Source: Pseudobacteroides sp035370245 (GTDB taxonomy: Bacteria > Bacillota > Clostridia > Acetivibrionales > DSM-2933). From it: a stretch of DNA of 64,000 nt. Shown in pieces: positions 37,911 through 46,693 of this stretch. The stretch is taken from contig DAOOVO010000004.1 in NCBI GenBank assembly GCA_035370245.1, positions 1 through 64,000 of the forward strand, written 5' to 3'. The position numbers and the translations under genes were made by a program. Within the stretch, counting starts at the first letter, position 1; each line of letters begins with the position of its first letter. The notes under the pieces were generated by a model. The model saw nothing but the letters and a program-made list of their open reading frames with translations, did not search any database and was not told the origin of the DNA.

Positions 37911-38693
37911 ATGAGGGATATAATATTATCAAAGCTTCATGAAATAGAAAAAGCCAATGGAATAAAAATTCTTTATGCAGTAGAATCGGGCAGCAGAGGC
38001 TGGGGTTTTGCTTCTAATGACAGCGACTATGATGCACGTTTCATATACGTTCGACCCATTGACTGGTATTTGTCCATTGATGAAAAAAAGGATTATATTG
38101 AGTATCCTATAGATGACTTGCTTGATATTAACGGCTGGGACTTAAAGAAGGCATTACAGCTCTATAAAAAGTCAAACCCGCCCCTTTTGGAGTGGCTCAG
38201 TTCACCTATAGTTTATATTGAAAATTACAGCACAGCTCAAAAATTGAGGGAGTTGCTTTCGTCATACTTTTCTCCTGTTCCTACTATTTATCACTATCTT
38301 CATATAGCCAGGAACAAGTATGAAGAGATTAATAGTTCAGATCATGTGAAAATAAAAAAATATTTTTACATATTAAGACCTCTCACGGCCTGTATGTGGA
38401 TAGAGAAAAACAACACAATGCCTCCTATGGAATTTGGTAAACTAATTGAGGATCAAGAGCTTGACCAAGCATTAATGGATGAAGTTAATAAATTGCTGCA
38501 AAAAAAGACCTCCGGACTGGAAATTGATATCGAGTCCAAAAGTCCTGTTTTATTGCAATTTTTCAAAAGCAAAATTGAATATTATGAGAACTATCTCAAA
38601 TCTGTTAAAAAGGAAAAAACATCAGATTACAGCTCTTTGAATACATTGTTTCGGGATACTCTAAAGGAGGTCTGGGGTTTAAACAATATCTAA
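37911..38693 (+). CDS. RlaP-like (YcgL family) nucleotidyltransferase
   Basis: A 260-aa protein of the RNA ligase-associated predicted nucleotidyltransferase group. Core motif GSRGWGFASNDSDYDARFIY has the GS and DxD of the polymerase-beta superfamily; LDINGWDLKKALQLYKKSNPPLLEWLSSP is typical of the family. The biochemical role is not established; it is proposed to act on RNA ends in repair loci. ATG 37911 follows ACGGAGG. Its last 15 bp overlap the convergent ADP-ribosylglycohydrolase gene. A second, divergent member lies at 40802. Confidence 0.85.
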   Translation: MRDIILSKLHEIEKANGIKILYAVESGSRGWGFASNDSDYDARFIYVRPIDWYLSIDEKKDYIEYPIDDLLDINGWDLKKALQLYKKSNPPLLEWLSSPIVYIENYSTAQKLRELLSSYFSPVPTIYHYLHIARNKYEEINSSDHVKIKKYFYILRPLTACMWIEKNNTMPPMEFGKLIEDQELDQALMDEVNKLLQKKTSGLEIDIESKSPVLLQFFKSKIEYYENYLKSVKKEKTSDYSSLNTLFRDTLKEVWGLNNI

Positions 38694-39626
38694 ATGAACA
38701 AGTAGCCCGTTTATTAGGGGATTCAATTCCTCTTTTCCACGTAATGCTAAAAGCCAGCGATTCGGTATGCTGTTAAAGCCATATGCAATACCCGCCAATC
38801 CCCCTGCAATTGCCGCTGTTGTATCGGTATCATGGCCTAAGCTTACAGAAGCTTTTACAACATCTTCATATGAAGATTCATTTTTTAGAACCATTCTAGT
38901 GCTTCTAAATGAGTCGACCACATACCCTCCGCCCTTGCCAAAGGGCTCATCATCGGGCCTTAAGCAGTATTCCAGTTCGTTATGGTAATCGGAATCCTTT
39001 CTATATATTCCCCTTAATTCCTTTACTGCTTCCTTATATGCCTCATCTATAGAAAAATCATTCAAAATTCCCTTAGCCCACAAACAGTATAATGCACAAC
39101 ACACCTGATTTATTACATGTCCATGGGTCACAAGAGATTGCTTATGGGCAAAGTAAACCAGTTCTTCATTACTGCCCTTATGCCACAATGCAAGTGGTAA
39201 AACTCTCATAAGTGAGCCATTGCCTTTACCGTCAAGAATTTGAAAGCCCGATTCATTAGGCGGTACTCCATCCTTATATGCTCTTAATGAAACTGCAGTC
39301 TGGTTCCCTACATCAAAAACATCATTTCCAACGGCCCATAAACCATATTCATACCAGGCCAGCAGCTTTGACGCAAAGTTGTGAATATTCATTGTTTTGC
39401 ATTCAAGAAGTGAATCCAGAAGACATAAAGCCTGTGCTCCATCATCCGACCACGTTCCCGGCAATACTCCTCTATGTGACCTCACAAAGCCATCCGGCGG
39501 ATTGAGTTCTATCTTTTCCCTTGGCGGAAGATCTGAAGGATCATTAAACTCATACGGCACACCTAAAGCATCCCCTATAAGCAATCCCATCAATCCGCCA
39601 AGTATTCTGTCCTTTTTACTTATCAT
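38679..39626 (-). CDS. ADP-ribosylglycohydrolase (DraG family)
   Basis: This protein of about 315 aa starts ISKKDRILGGLMGLLIGDALGVPYEF. The metal-binding motifs are GTWSDDGAQALCLL and, near the C-terminus, GHDTDTTAAIAGGLAG. Such enzymes remove ADP-ribose from proteins or nucleic acids using two Mg2+ ions. ATG 39626 was chosen by the GAGGT site upstream. It lies downstream of the PARG gene on the same strand, so two de-ADP-ribosylating enzymes are probably made together. Confidence 0.9.
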   Translation of the reverse strand: MISKKDRILGGLMGLLIGDALGVPYEFNDPSDLPPREKIELNPPDGFVRSHRGVLPGTWSDDGAQALCLLDSLLECKTMNIHNFASKLLAWYEYGLWAVGNDVFDVGNQTAVSLRAYKDGVPPNESGFQILDGKGNGSLMRVLPLALWHKGSNEELVYFAHKQSLVTHGHVINQVCCALYCLWAKGILNDFSIDEAYKEAVKELRGIYRKDSDYHNELEYCLRPDDEPFGKGGGYVVDSFRSTRMVLKNESSYEDVVKASVSLGHDTDTTAAIAGGLAGIAYGFNSIPNRWLLALRGKEELNPLINGLLVHLDIV

Positions 39627-39694
39627 ACTCTCGTGACCTCTTTCCATTTTCGTATTATTTTGCCATAACAGTAATCTTGCTGCAGGTTATCTCT

Positions 39695-39739
39695 CACTCT
39701 TTTATCTTTCACCCTTTTATCTTTCACCCTTTTATCTTT
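39695..39739. repeat. Three tandem 15-bp repeats after the PARG gene
   Basis: Three copies of CACYCTTTTATCTTT (39695-39709, 39710-39724, 39725-39739) lie across and just past the PARG stop codon. They are likely slippage products with no clear role. Confidence 0.8.
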
Positions 39740-40610
39740 GACTTTTAATATCACTGAAAACTTTGTTAAAAATGTTGAAGTTCTTCTTATCTTCCCCGAT
39801 CTCATATACGGCAAATACAATTCTATCAAAAAGAACATTATATCCTTCCTTAAAAAGTACTCTTTCAAAATACCCGGCTACATCTTCGGGTTTATTCTTG
39901 AATACACCACAACCGAAAGCACCTAATACTATTGCTCTGCATTTGTTGACTGCTGCTACTGACAGTATCTTGCGAATTCTTTCTACCATAACATCTCCTA
40001 TTTTTCCCTGATCCTCCCAACTTCTCTGCATAACAATCCCGGCATTAACAGCAGGTGCAGTAATAACAGATATGAGAACAGGCTTATCCATAAATTTTCC
40101 GTTGTCATATCTTATAAATGGGACTTTGGGCGAATAAATCATGTAGTCTGAATAGAGACAAGTCCTGTTGTTTCGATTATACTCATACATTTCGCTCATT
40201 TGCGATATACAGGGATACAAGCCTGAGGACCTGGCAAGGCTTTCTTCCTGTGCCTGGCTTCCTGTCAGAAATCCTCCTCCGGGATTTTTTGCCGAAGCAA
40301 AATTAAGGCATGCGGTATCCTCTATTGCTTCCTGATTTACAAGCCTTAAGGAAGCTGCTATGGTTGTTTCACCGGTTACCTCAATTAAGCATTTCCTGTC
40401 TTTATTTTTATTCAGTAATTCTTTTACAGTTATTTTAATCTTTTCAGGAAAATCGGGTTTATATAAAACGGAATTTGAAATGGAGTAATCCATATCATCC
40501 TTAATGTCAATTTTATCGCCGTTACCATTGATATAAAAACCATTATCAAGAATTTCAAGTGTTTCTTTCGCTATTTTTATTCTCTTCTCTCTATTGTTTA
40601 TGATCGCCAT
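39732..40610 (-). CDS. Bacterial poly(ADP-ribose) glycohydrolase (macrodomain, TIGR02452)
   Basis: This protein of about 292 aa has the bacterial PARG signature GGG-x6-8-QEE in NPGGGFLTGSQAQEESLARS, within a macrodomain that continues with GCGVFKNKPEDVAGYF. It would hydrolyse ADP-ribose chains or remove ADP-ribose from targets. ATG 40610 follows GGAGGGG; an upstream Met has no ribosome site. Its promoter at 40678-40707 resembles that of the NrtR-like gene at 55877. A DraG-type hydrolase follows on the same strand. Confidence 0.9.
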   Translation of the reverse strand: MAIINNREKRIKIAKETLEILDNGFYINGNGDKIDIKDDMDYSISNSVLYKPDFPEKIKITVKELLNKNKDRKCLIEVTGETTIAASLRLVNQEAIEDTACLNFASAKNPGGGFLTGSQAQEESLARSSGLYPCISQMSEMYEYNRNNRTCLYSDYMIYSPKVPFIRYDNGKFMDKPVLISVITAPAVNAGIVMQRSWEDQGKIGDVMVERIRKILSVAAVNKCRAIVLGAFGCGVFKNKPEDVAGYFERVLFKEGYNVLFDRIVFAVYEIGEDKKNFNIFNKVFSDIKSQR

Positions 40611-40677
40611 AATTTTTTCCCCTCCAATCAAACAACTCATGTTATTATCATTTTGTTAATATCATTATATTACCATT

Positions 40678-40707
40678 ATTATATTACCACAATTATATCA
40701 TTGTCAA
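40678..40707 (-). promoter_or_regulatory. Sigma-A promoter of the PARG gene
   Basis: On the minus strand TTGACA (40702-40707) and TATAAT (40678-40683) are 18 bp apart. TGTTATTATCATT (plus strand, 40640-40652) downstream recurs exactly in the nrtR-like promoter region (55921-55933). Confidence 0.65.
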
Positions 40708-40801
40708 TGTTTTTTTAATTTTTAGTATTTCTATGTCAAGTAACTTGATACATACTTAGAAAGTTGTATAATTTATATATGCATATTCAAAGGAGAAAAC
40801 G

Positions 40802-41803
40802 ATGGATATAAACTCAATAAAGCAAAAGTTAAATAATAAAGAGTATGATTTTTTAAGAACCAACCCAAGTCTCGGAACAAATATATTAATACTGACAACT
40901 GCAGGTTCCATAGCCTATGGCACAAATGTTGAAACCAGCGATATCGACATAAGAGGCGTCACATTAGAAACCAAACAGGCTATATTGGGTTTATCCGAAT
41001 TTGAACAATTCGAGGATAGAACAACCGATACTGTTATTTATGGTCTCAAAAAATTTGTTAACCTATGTTTGAACAGCAACCCAAACGTTCTTGAGATATT
41101 GGGAACTCGTGACGATCATCTCCTTGTAATCACAAAAGAAGGCTCTCTTTTAAGGAACAATGCAAGTTTATTCCTATCAAAAAAGGCTATAATAAGCTTT
41201 GGCAACTATGCAACAGCACAGCTTCGAAGGCTTCAAAATGCCCTTGCTCGGGATAGCTATCCCCAAAAAGAAAAAGAGCAGCACATTTTAAACAGCATAT
41301 TAGGACAAATGGATCACTTGAAGAGAACATACAAGTCCTTTACAGACAGTGAAATTCAATTGTACATAGATAAATCCGATAAGGAAGAAATGGAAACCGA
41401 AATATTTATGGATATAAACTTAAGCCACTACCCTCTTCGTGACTTTAAAAACATTTATTCCGATATGCACAACATTGTTAAGGAATACGCGAAACTTAAC
41501 CACCGTAACAGTAAAAAGGACGAATTGCACCTTAACAAGCATGCAATGCATTTAATACGCCTTTTGGTTACAGGAACAGATATATTGGAAGGCAAAGGAA
41601 TAATCACATATAGAAAAAAGGAACGTGGGCTTTTTCTTGATATTCGCAATGGAAAATACAGTTATGATGAAATATTTGAAATGGTAAATGAGTATGAAAA
41701 AAGCTTCAAATACGCGGCATCAAATACGTCCCTTCCTGACGAGCCCGATTATAAAGCTGTTGAAGACCTCATGATATCCATTTACGAAAGCCTTTATAAT
41801 TAA
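40802..41803 (+). CDS. Predicted nucleotidyltransferase (RlaP-like, second copy)
   Basis: A 333-aa polymerase-beta-superfamily protein. GSIAYGTNVETSDIDIRGV is the catalytic GS...DxD motif and LKKFVNLCLNSNPNVLEILGT follows as in YcgL/RlaP relatives. The C-terminal helical half (NYATAQLRRLQNAL, HLNKHAMHLIRLL) is longer than in the first copy. AAAGGAG precedes ATG 40802. It heads the plus-strand block leading to rtcB-prfH-rtcB. Function on RNA ends is predicted, not shown. Confidence 0.82.
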   Translation: MDINSIKQKLNNKEYDFLRTNPSLGTNILILTTAGSIAYGTNVETSDIDIRGVTLETKQAILGLSEFEQFEDRTTDTVIYGLKKFVNLCLNSNPNVLEILGTRDDHLLVITKEGSLLRNNASLFLSKKAIISFGNYATAQLRRLQNALARDSYPQKEKEQHILNSILGQMDHLKRTYKSFTDSEIQLYIDKSDKEEMETEIFMDINLSHYPLRDFKNIYSDMHNIVKEYAKLNHRNSKKDELHLNKHAMHLIRLLVTGTDILEGKGIITYRKKERGLFLDIRNGKYSYDEIFEMVNEYEKSFKYAASNTSLPDEPDYKAVEDLMISIYESLYN

Positions 41804-41918
41804 AGGTTATTTCTTTATCATATTTCAATTTTATTACAAATATTGACTATTAAATTTGACTATTATATAATTAATAGTAATTGATTAAAGTTTTATCAGG
41901 TGAAAGGAGTGTTGAATA

Positions 41919-41954
41919 TGACAGCAATATATAATGAGGTGCTTAAAGTTTAAT
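41919..41954 (+). CDS. Possible 11-aa leader peptide before rtcB
   Basis: The mini-ORF MTAIYNEVLKV is preceded by GAAAGGAGTG at good spacing and followed by structured sequence and a terminator (42062-42085). It may be a leader peptide of an attenuator, or chance. Confidence 0.3.
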
Positions 41955-42061
41955 TTAATAGCCGACCAAGAGCTTAAGTCAAGAGCCTTTCTTTTCTTAT
42001 GTTTTCTAGGTCAACCTAATATAAGTAACCGTCACCTGGTAATATAAAAGCTATTTAAATT

Positions 42062-42085
42062 CACGATGGGTTATCGTGTTTTTTT
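42062..42085 (+). terminator. First intrinsic terminator upstream of rtcB
   Basis: CACGAT (42062-42067) pairs with ATCGTG (42073-42078) and is followed by T7 (42079-42085). Confidence 0.7.
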
Positions 42086-42127
42086 ATTGCATAAAAACTT
42101 TCGGCAAATTATGTTATTTGTTATTAC

Positions 42128-42208
42128 AAAAGACATGTAGTACAAATACTAATGTGCTCTAGTATAAACCGTGGTTATAGACGCTGTTTACTATATCACG
42201 GTTTTTTT
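42128..42208 (+). promoter_or_regulatory. Structured leader with second terminator upstream of rtcB
   Basis: A bulged stem near 42133-42157 (ACATGTAGTA with TACTAATGT) is followed by hairpin 42166-42173 / 42197-42204, extended by TATAG/CTATA, and a T-run at 42202-42208. It ends 60 bp before the rtcB start. An attenuator or a separate small RNA are both possible. Confidence 0.55.
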
Positions 42209-42267
42209 ATGCATTTTTCCAGGTAGCAATTATTAACATTTAAGAATTAAAGGAGAAACAAATATAT

Positions 42268-43371
42268 ATGAGCAATTTAACTATTATTTCATCACAAAAA
42301 AATTGGCTTGAACAGGATGCAGTAATCCAATTAGAAAAGTTAAGCACTCTTCCGGGAGTTGTCAGGGTGGCAGGATTACCCGATCTTCATCCCGGCAAGA
42401 CTCCTGTAGGCTGCAGCATAATAACTGAAGATATTATATACCCCCATCTTATTGGAAATGACATAGGATGCGGAATGAGCATTTACAATACATCAATTGA
42501 AAAGAGGAAAGTTAAAGCCGATAAGCTTATAAAAAAACTGGAATCAATTACAAGCTTTAAGGAAATAGAATTACCGGATGATTTAGGTGCAGACCTTACT
42601 TCTTCCCCATTAGGCCAAAGCCTTGGAACTATAGGAGGAGGCAATCACTTTGCAGAATTTCAGGAGGTCAATGAAATATTGGATGAGGATTTGTTTAAAA
42701 GCCTTGGGTTTGATAAAGGTCAAATAACCCTTCTTGTTCACAGCGGTTCAAGGGGTTTAGGCCAAGCCATCCTGGATGAAAGCATACGCCTTTATGAAGC
42801 ACAAAAGGGCCTTTCTGTCGGCAGCGATGAAGCCCGCGACTACCTTTCAAGGCATGATGAGGCTGTAAAATGGGCCCTAATAAATAGGGATATGATAACA
42901 TACCGTATTTTAAAGGTTGTAGGAGCAAACACGGAATATGAGAGGTTGCTGGACTCCTGCCACAACAGCATAACAATAAAGGAGCAGGGTCAGAGTCAGG
43001 CCTATATCCACAGGAAAGGTGCCACGCCTTCCGATATCGGTGCCGTAGTTATTCCGGGTTCCCGCGGCTCACTTACTTATCTCGTTAAGCCAAAAGGCAA
43101 TGCCGAAGAATCATGCTATTCTCTTGCACATGGAGCCGGACGCAAATGGGAACGCAGCCTTTGCAAGGCAAGGCTTCAAGGCAAATATACAAGAGAAAGC
43201 ATTAAATCAACGGTATTTAAAGGCCGGGTGATTTGTAACGATTACAACCTTCTTTTTGAAGAAGCACCCGAAGCCTATAAAAACATAAACACAGTTATTC
43301 AAAGTCTTTTGGATTTTGGACTTATAGACATCATTGCAACATTTAAACCTATATTAACTTATAAAGCGTAA
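42268..43371 (+). CDS. RtcB-family RNA ligase, short form paired with PrfH
   Basis: A 367-aa member of the RtcB family, which joins 2',3'-cyclic phosphate (or 3'-phosphate) RNA ends to 5'-OH ends using GTP and Mn2+. Metal ligands are visible: Asp65 and Cys68 in GNDIGCG, Asn126 and His127 in GGGNHF, and the guanylylated His at about 288 in LAHGAGRKW. It is shorter than standard RtcB (about 400-480 aa), as in the RtcB2 group linked to PrfH. AGGAG precedes the ATG. It is followed 13 bp later by prfH. Confidence 0.92.
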   Translation: MSNLTIISSQKNWLEQDAVIQLEKLSTLPGVVRVAGLPDLHPGKTPVGCSIITEDIIYPHLIGNDIGCGMSIYNTSIEKRKVKADKLIKKLESITSFKEIELPDDLGADLTSSPLGQSLGTIGGGNHFAEFQEVNEILDEDLFKSLGFDKGQITLLVHSGSRGLGQAILDESIRLYEAQKGLSVGSDEARDYLSRHDEAVKWALINRDMITYRILKVVGANTEYERLLDSCHNSITIKEQGQSQAYIHRKGATPSDIGAVVIPGSRGSLTYLVKPKGNAEESCYSLAHGAGRKWERSLCKARLQGKYTRESIKSTVFKGRVICNDYNLLFEEAPEAYKNINTVIQSLLDFGLIDIIATFKPILTYKA

Positions 43372-43384
43372 TTGGAGGATATAT

Positions 43385-44020
43385 ATGTGGATACAAATCA
43401 GTTCAGGAAGAGGTCCTGATGAATGCGAACTTGCTGTAAGCCTTTTTATGAAAGAGTTTCAAAAAGAATGTGCCGATAAAGGCATTAAAACTGCAGTAAC
43501 AAATGCAGAACCCGGAAACATCAAGGGAAACTTTAAATCAGTCCTATTATCAATAGATGTTAATACAAGCTGCATGGATGATATAAAAATTGTGAGCGGC
43601 ACAATACTGTGGATATGCAAAAGTCCATACAGACCCCATCACAAACGTAAAAACTGGTTTATAAATATTGAGGTTTTAAAGCAGCCGGAAAATCTTGAAT
43701 TTAACCAAAAGGATGTAAAGTTTGAATCCATGAGGAGTTCAGGCCCCGGAGGCCAAAATGTAAACAAGGTAGAAACCGCCGTAAGGGCAATCCATCTTCC
43801 AACAGGTTTTACTGCAACTGCCAACGAGGAAAGATCCCAATATTTGAATAAGAAGCTGGCACTTGCAAGGCTTTCCCAACTTGTTAGGACAAAAAACGAT
43901 GAACAAAAAGAAAAACATAAAAAAGATGTCTGGATGCAGCATAATACCCTTGAAAGAGGTAATCCCGTAAGGGTTTATGAAGGCAGCAGCTTTAAATTGA
44001 AGGAGAACCATAATGAGTAA
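43385..44020 (+). CDS. prfH: Peptide chain release factor homologue PrfH
   Basis: A 211-aa protein with the release factor catalytic domain (GPGGQNVNKVETAVR; GGQ at about 122-124) but without the codon-recognition domains of RF1/RF2. PrfH associates with RtcB2 and is reported to release peptides from ribosomes with a cut 16S rRNA decoding site so the ligase can repair them. The neighbouring RtcB genes on both sides support this role. GGAGG precedes the ATG; the last 8 bp overlap the next RtcB gene. Confidence 0.93.
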   Translation: MWIQISSGRGPDECELAVSLFMKEFQKECADKGIKTAVTNAEPGNIKGNFKSVLLSIDVNTSCMDDIKIVSGTILWICKSPYRPHHKRKNWFINIEVLKQPENLEFNQKDVKFESMRSSGPGGQNVNKVETAVRAIHLPTGFTATANEERSQYLNKKLALARLSQLVRTKNDEQKEKHKKDVWMQHNTLERGNPVRVYEGSSFKLKENHNE

Positions 44021-45518
44021 TAATTATATTGATGAATTTAAGAATAACATATTTCCTGTAAGATTCTTTAAAAACGATGATGTAAAGTTTGAAAACAATG
44101 CATTGGAGGAACTTAAGAATCTACTTAAATTGTCAGATACAATAGAAAAAATCAAAGAAAGTGACAGGAATTTTTTCAGCAGTACAGAGGCAGGTATCAG
44201 TGAAGTTGCCATAACTCCCGATTTCCATAAGGGCACAGGCATACCGATCGGCACTGTAATGCTTACCGATGGCTTTATAGTTCCCCAAGCCATCGGTAAC
44301 GATGTAAATTGTGGTATGCGGCTTTATACAACTGACCTTAATGAAGATTTTATTAATTCAAATATTACTGTCCTTGAAAAAAGAATTCGCCATATTTTTT
44401 TTGAAGGCGGCAGAGATATACCAATGAACAACATACAAAGGGAATCCCTTCTTAAAGAGGGACTAATTGGTCTTTTAGAAACCTCCCATATGGCTAAATC
44501 AAAAGGTATATGGAAATTCTACGACCAAAAACAACAAGAGTTGGATATACTGAATGTAAGCGGTCTCGGTTCAATGATAACAGACCAAATAATTGGTCTT
44601 AATGACTTTATAGGCAGCGATGATCTTTCCTATGATGAACAAATAGGCTCAATTGGAGGAGGTAATCACTTTGTAGAAATACAGAAAGTTACTGAAATTT
44701 TGGATAATCAAACTGCCAATGCTTGGGGAATTAAGAATAATCAGGTAGTTGTGATGATACATACAGGCTCAGTTTCAATCGGTCAACACAGCGGCATGAG
44801 TTTTAAGCAGTTGGTAAAAGGAATTTACCCTAAAAATATCAAATCTCCCGACAATGATATTTACCTTCTGCCCTATTCGGAAAAGTATCTTAACGAATAC
44901 AACATGTTCTGGTCAATATTATCCAATGCAGCCAATTTTGCATTTGCCAACAGGCTGTTTTTAGGATTGATGGTTTATAAAGCATTATACGATATAAATG
45001 GAGAGTTTGACTTCAAGCTTCTCTACGATTCTCCCCACAACCTGGTATGGAAGGAGCAAATAGACGGAAAGACCTTCTTTCTTCACAGGAAAGGAGCATG
45101 CCCCTCAAGAGGACTGAGCCAAATGACTGGAACCAATTTTGAGTACTACGGTGAACCTGTTTTTATTCCCGGCTCAATGGGTTCTTCAAGCTTTATTCTT
45201 GCAGGTCTGGGTAATAGAGAAAGTCTCTTTAGTTCAAGCCATGGTGCAGGAAGAAGTCTTTCACGTGGAAGAGCAAAGAAAGCAAGTGATGAGCTTTTTA
45301 GAGAATTTATTAACAGTTTTAATGTCATTACACCAATTGATCCAAACAAGCCGGATATAAAGAGCAGACCGGATATTTTAAAAAAGTGGGAAGACGAGCT
45401 TAAGTCGGAGGCACCTTACTCCTACAAGGAAATAACTCCTATTATACAGACTCATGTTGATAATGGGCTGGCAAAAGTAGTTGCACGGGTAGAGCCTATT
45501 CTTACAATTAAAGGATAG
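44013..45518 (+). CDS. rtcB: RtcB-family RNA ligase, long form
   Basis: A 501-aa RtcB protein. GNDVNCG (Asp97, Cys100), SIGGGNHFVEI and the guanylylation-site His in SSHGAGRSLSRGRA are present. It is clearly divergent from the shorter RtcB upstream and has an extra segment near residues 150-200. It overlaps prfH by 8 bp, so the three genes form one translationally coupled operon. Two different ligases may serve different substrates, for instance tRNA and rRNA breaks; this is inference. Confidence 0.92.
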   Translation: MSNNYIDEFKNNIFPVRFFKNDDVKFENNALEELKNLLKLSDTIEKIKESDRNFFSSTEAGISEVAITPDFHKGTGIPIGTVMLTDGFIVPQAIGNDVNCGMRLYTTDLNEDFINSNITVLEKRIRHIFFEGGRDIPMNNIQRESLLKEGLIGLLETSHMAKSKGIWKFYDQKQQELDILNVSGLGSMITDQIIGLNDFIGSDDLSYDEQIGSIGGGNHFVEIQKVTEILDNQTANAWGIKNNQVVVMIHTGSVSIGQHSGMSFKQLVKGIYPKNIKSPDNDIYLLPYSEKYLNEYNMFWSILSNAANFAFANRLFLGLMVYKALYDINGEFDFKLLYDSPHNLVWKEQIDGKTFFLHRKGACPSRGLSQMTGTNFEYYGEPVFIPGSMGSSSFILAGLGNRESLFSSSHGAGRSLSRGRAKKASDELFREFINSFNVITPIDPNKPDIKSRPDILKKWEDELKSEAPYSYKEITPIIQTHVDNGLAKVVARVEPILTIKG

Positions 45519-45864
45519 CAGCAGAGGCTGTTGTACAAATGTGAGAATGTGTTAATCTTAAATATGGTAGTGGAACCATGCTATTTTCATTACCAATAAA
45601 AACATTTGGAAATATTATTAAATATGCTTATTGGATCTTTTCAAATTGGGCTTATGATTTATTAATTATTAATTATTTTCTATTATATAATTGGGATAAT
45701 TTTTTAATGCCTATTGAAAATAATAGCACTTTGATAAAATAAATATGAAAGAATCTACCACAAGTTTCGCAGTAAAGAAAGTTGGTGAACAATATGCCAA
45801 ATAAATCAACCACAGGAGCAAAATCTGGAAAAGGGCTATATACCCACCACAAACTAAATAATAT
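45519..45864. other. Intergenic region with possible toxin remnant
   Basis: This stretch after rtcB is AT-rich. Near 45795 a short frame reads MPNKSTTGAKSGKGLYTHHK, which resembles the ends of polymorphic toxins, just before a SUKH immunity-type gene. It is too short to call a gene. Confidence 0.3.
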
Positions 45865-45878
45865 GGAGGATGGAATTT

Positions 45879-46325
45879 ATGTGGAAAGATAAAATCGAAG
45901 GACTTAAGGAAGAAATGGCAGAATTTGAAGAAGAATTGAACAATGGTTGCTCTCCTGAAAATTTAAAGTTGTTTCAAGATGAAGTTAAGCAAAAGTTTGG
46001 TTATGAATTGCCAAAAGAATATATTGATTTTTTAGGTACAATCAACGGATTTGAATACAACGGTTTTATTGTTTACGGAGTTGATGACAGTATATCAAAT
46101 GAGGATAATAATCAAATTGTTATTGGCTATATTGATTCCAATAGAGTATGGTATGAAAACGAACATCAAAAAAAATACATGTTTTTGGGAGACAGTCATA
46201 TAAGCTGGTATTGCTTTGACATTGAAAGAAAAGCTTATGTAGAGCTTGATAAGCCGTCTGGTGTACTATCAGCAACATACAAGTCATTTGATGATTTGTT
46301 AAGTAAAGTAATCACAGATTCTTAA
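45879..46325 (+). CDS. SMI1/KNR4 (SUKH) family protein
   Basis: This protein of about 148 aa has SUKH-fold features: FGYELPKEYIDFLGTINGFEYNGFIVYG, FLGDSHISWYCFDI and a C-terminal SFDDLLSKV. SUKH proteins are common immunity proteins against polymorphic nuclease toxins; an orphan role is also possible because no intact toxin is beside it. The second in-frame ATG (45879) is chosen, as GGAGG lies at 45865-45869. Confidence 0.82.
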   Translation: MWKDKIEGLKEEMAEFEEELNNGCSPENLKLFQDEVKQKFGYELPKEYIDFLGTINGFEYNGFIVYGVDDSISNEDNNQIVIGYIDSNRVWYENEHQKKYMFLGDSHISWYCFDIERKAYVELDKPSGVLSATYKSFDDLLSKVITDS

Positions 46326-46693
46326 TCTCTAAAACAATCAGATATAAAACTATTTAAAATCACAGAGTTGCTTTCACTTTGCCAATATACATCAAAATAC
46401 AAATTCTTGGCTATAAACCTAACAGGTACAAATGTCTTCCCATCCCTTATATTTGGGGGCGAATCCAAAGTGACAACTTTATCATTAACTTTTGCATCAA
46501 TTGCCTCACATATATCTCGCATTGGCACAAAAATCCTTCCGTCTCTATTAAAAGGCTGGCTGCTGGTAATCAATTCTTTCTTATTAATTATTATCTTATA
46601 ATTCTTATTTTCTCCATAACTTGTAATGGCCATAACAATTATAATACAAGCTGCTAAAATTCAAAATAACTGTTTTTCAAAACATTTGTTCAT
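46322..46693 (-). pseudogene. Copper amine oxidase N-domain-like protein with stop in the signal peptide
   Basis: The 103-residue open part (46322-46633) holds a copper amine oxidase N-domain-like module (DGRIFVPMRDICEAIDAKV, GKTFVPVRFIAKNLYFDV). In frame upstream, ATG 46693 with GGGGAG before it begins MNKCFEKQLF, then a TGA stop, then ILAACIIIVMA, which looks like the rest of a signal peptide. One nonsense change has thus split the export signal. It may be inactive, or restart at the Met at 46633 without export. Confidence 0.7.

Noticed and set aside
39623..39868. 81-aa minus-strand ORF with KDKRV repeats
   Set aside because: It overlaps the PARG gene in another frame and its repeats only translate the 15-bp tandem repeat; no ribosome site.
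42166..42204. tRNA or tRNA-like gene upstream of rtcB
   Set aside because: Only a terminator-like hairpin is seen; no cloverleaf, anticodon arm or T-arm sequence.
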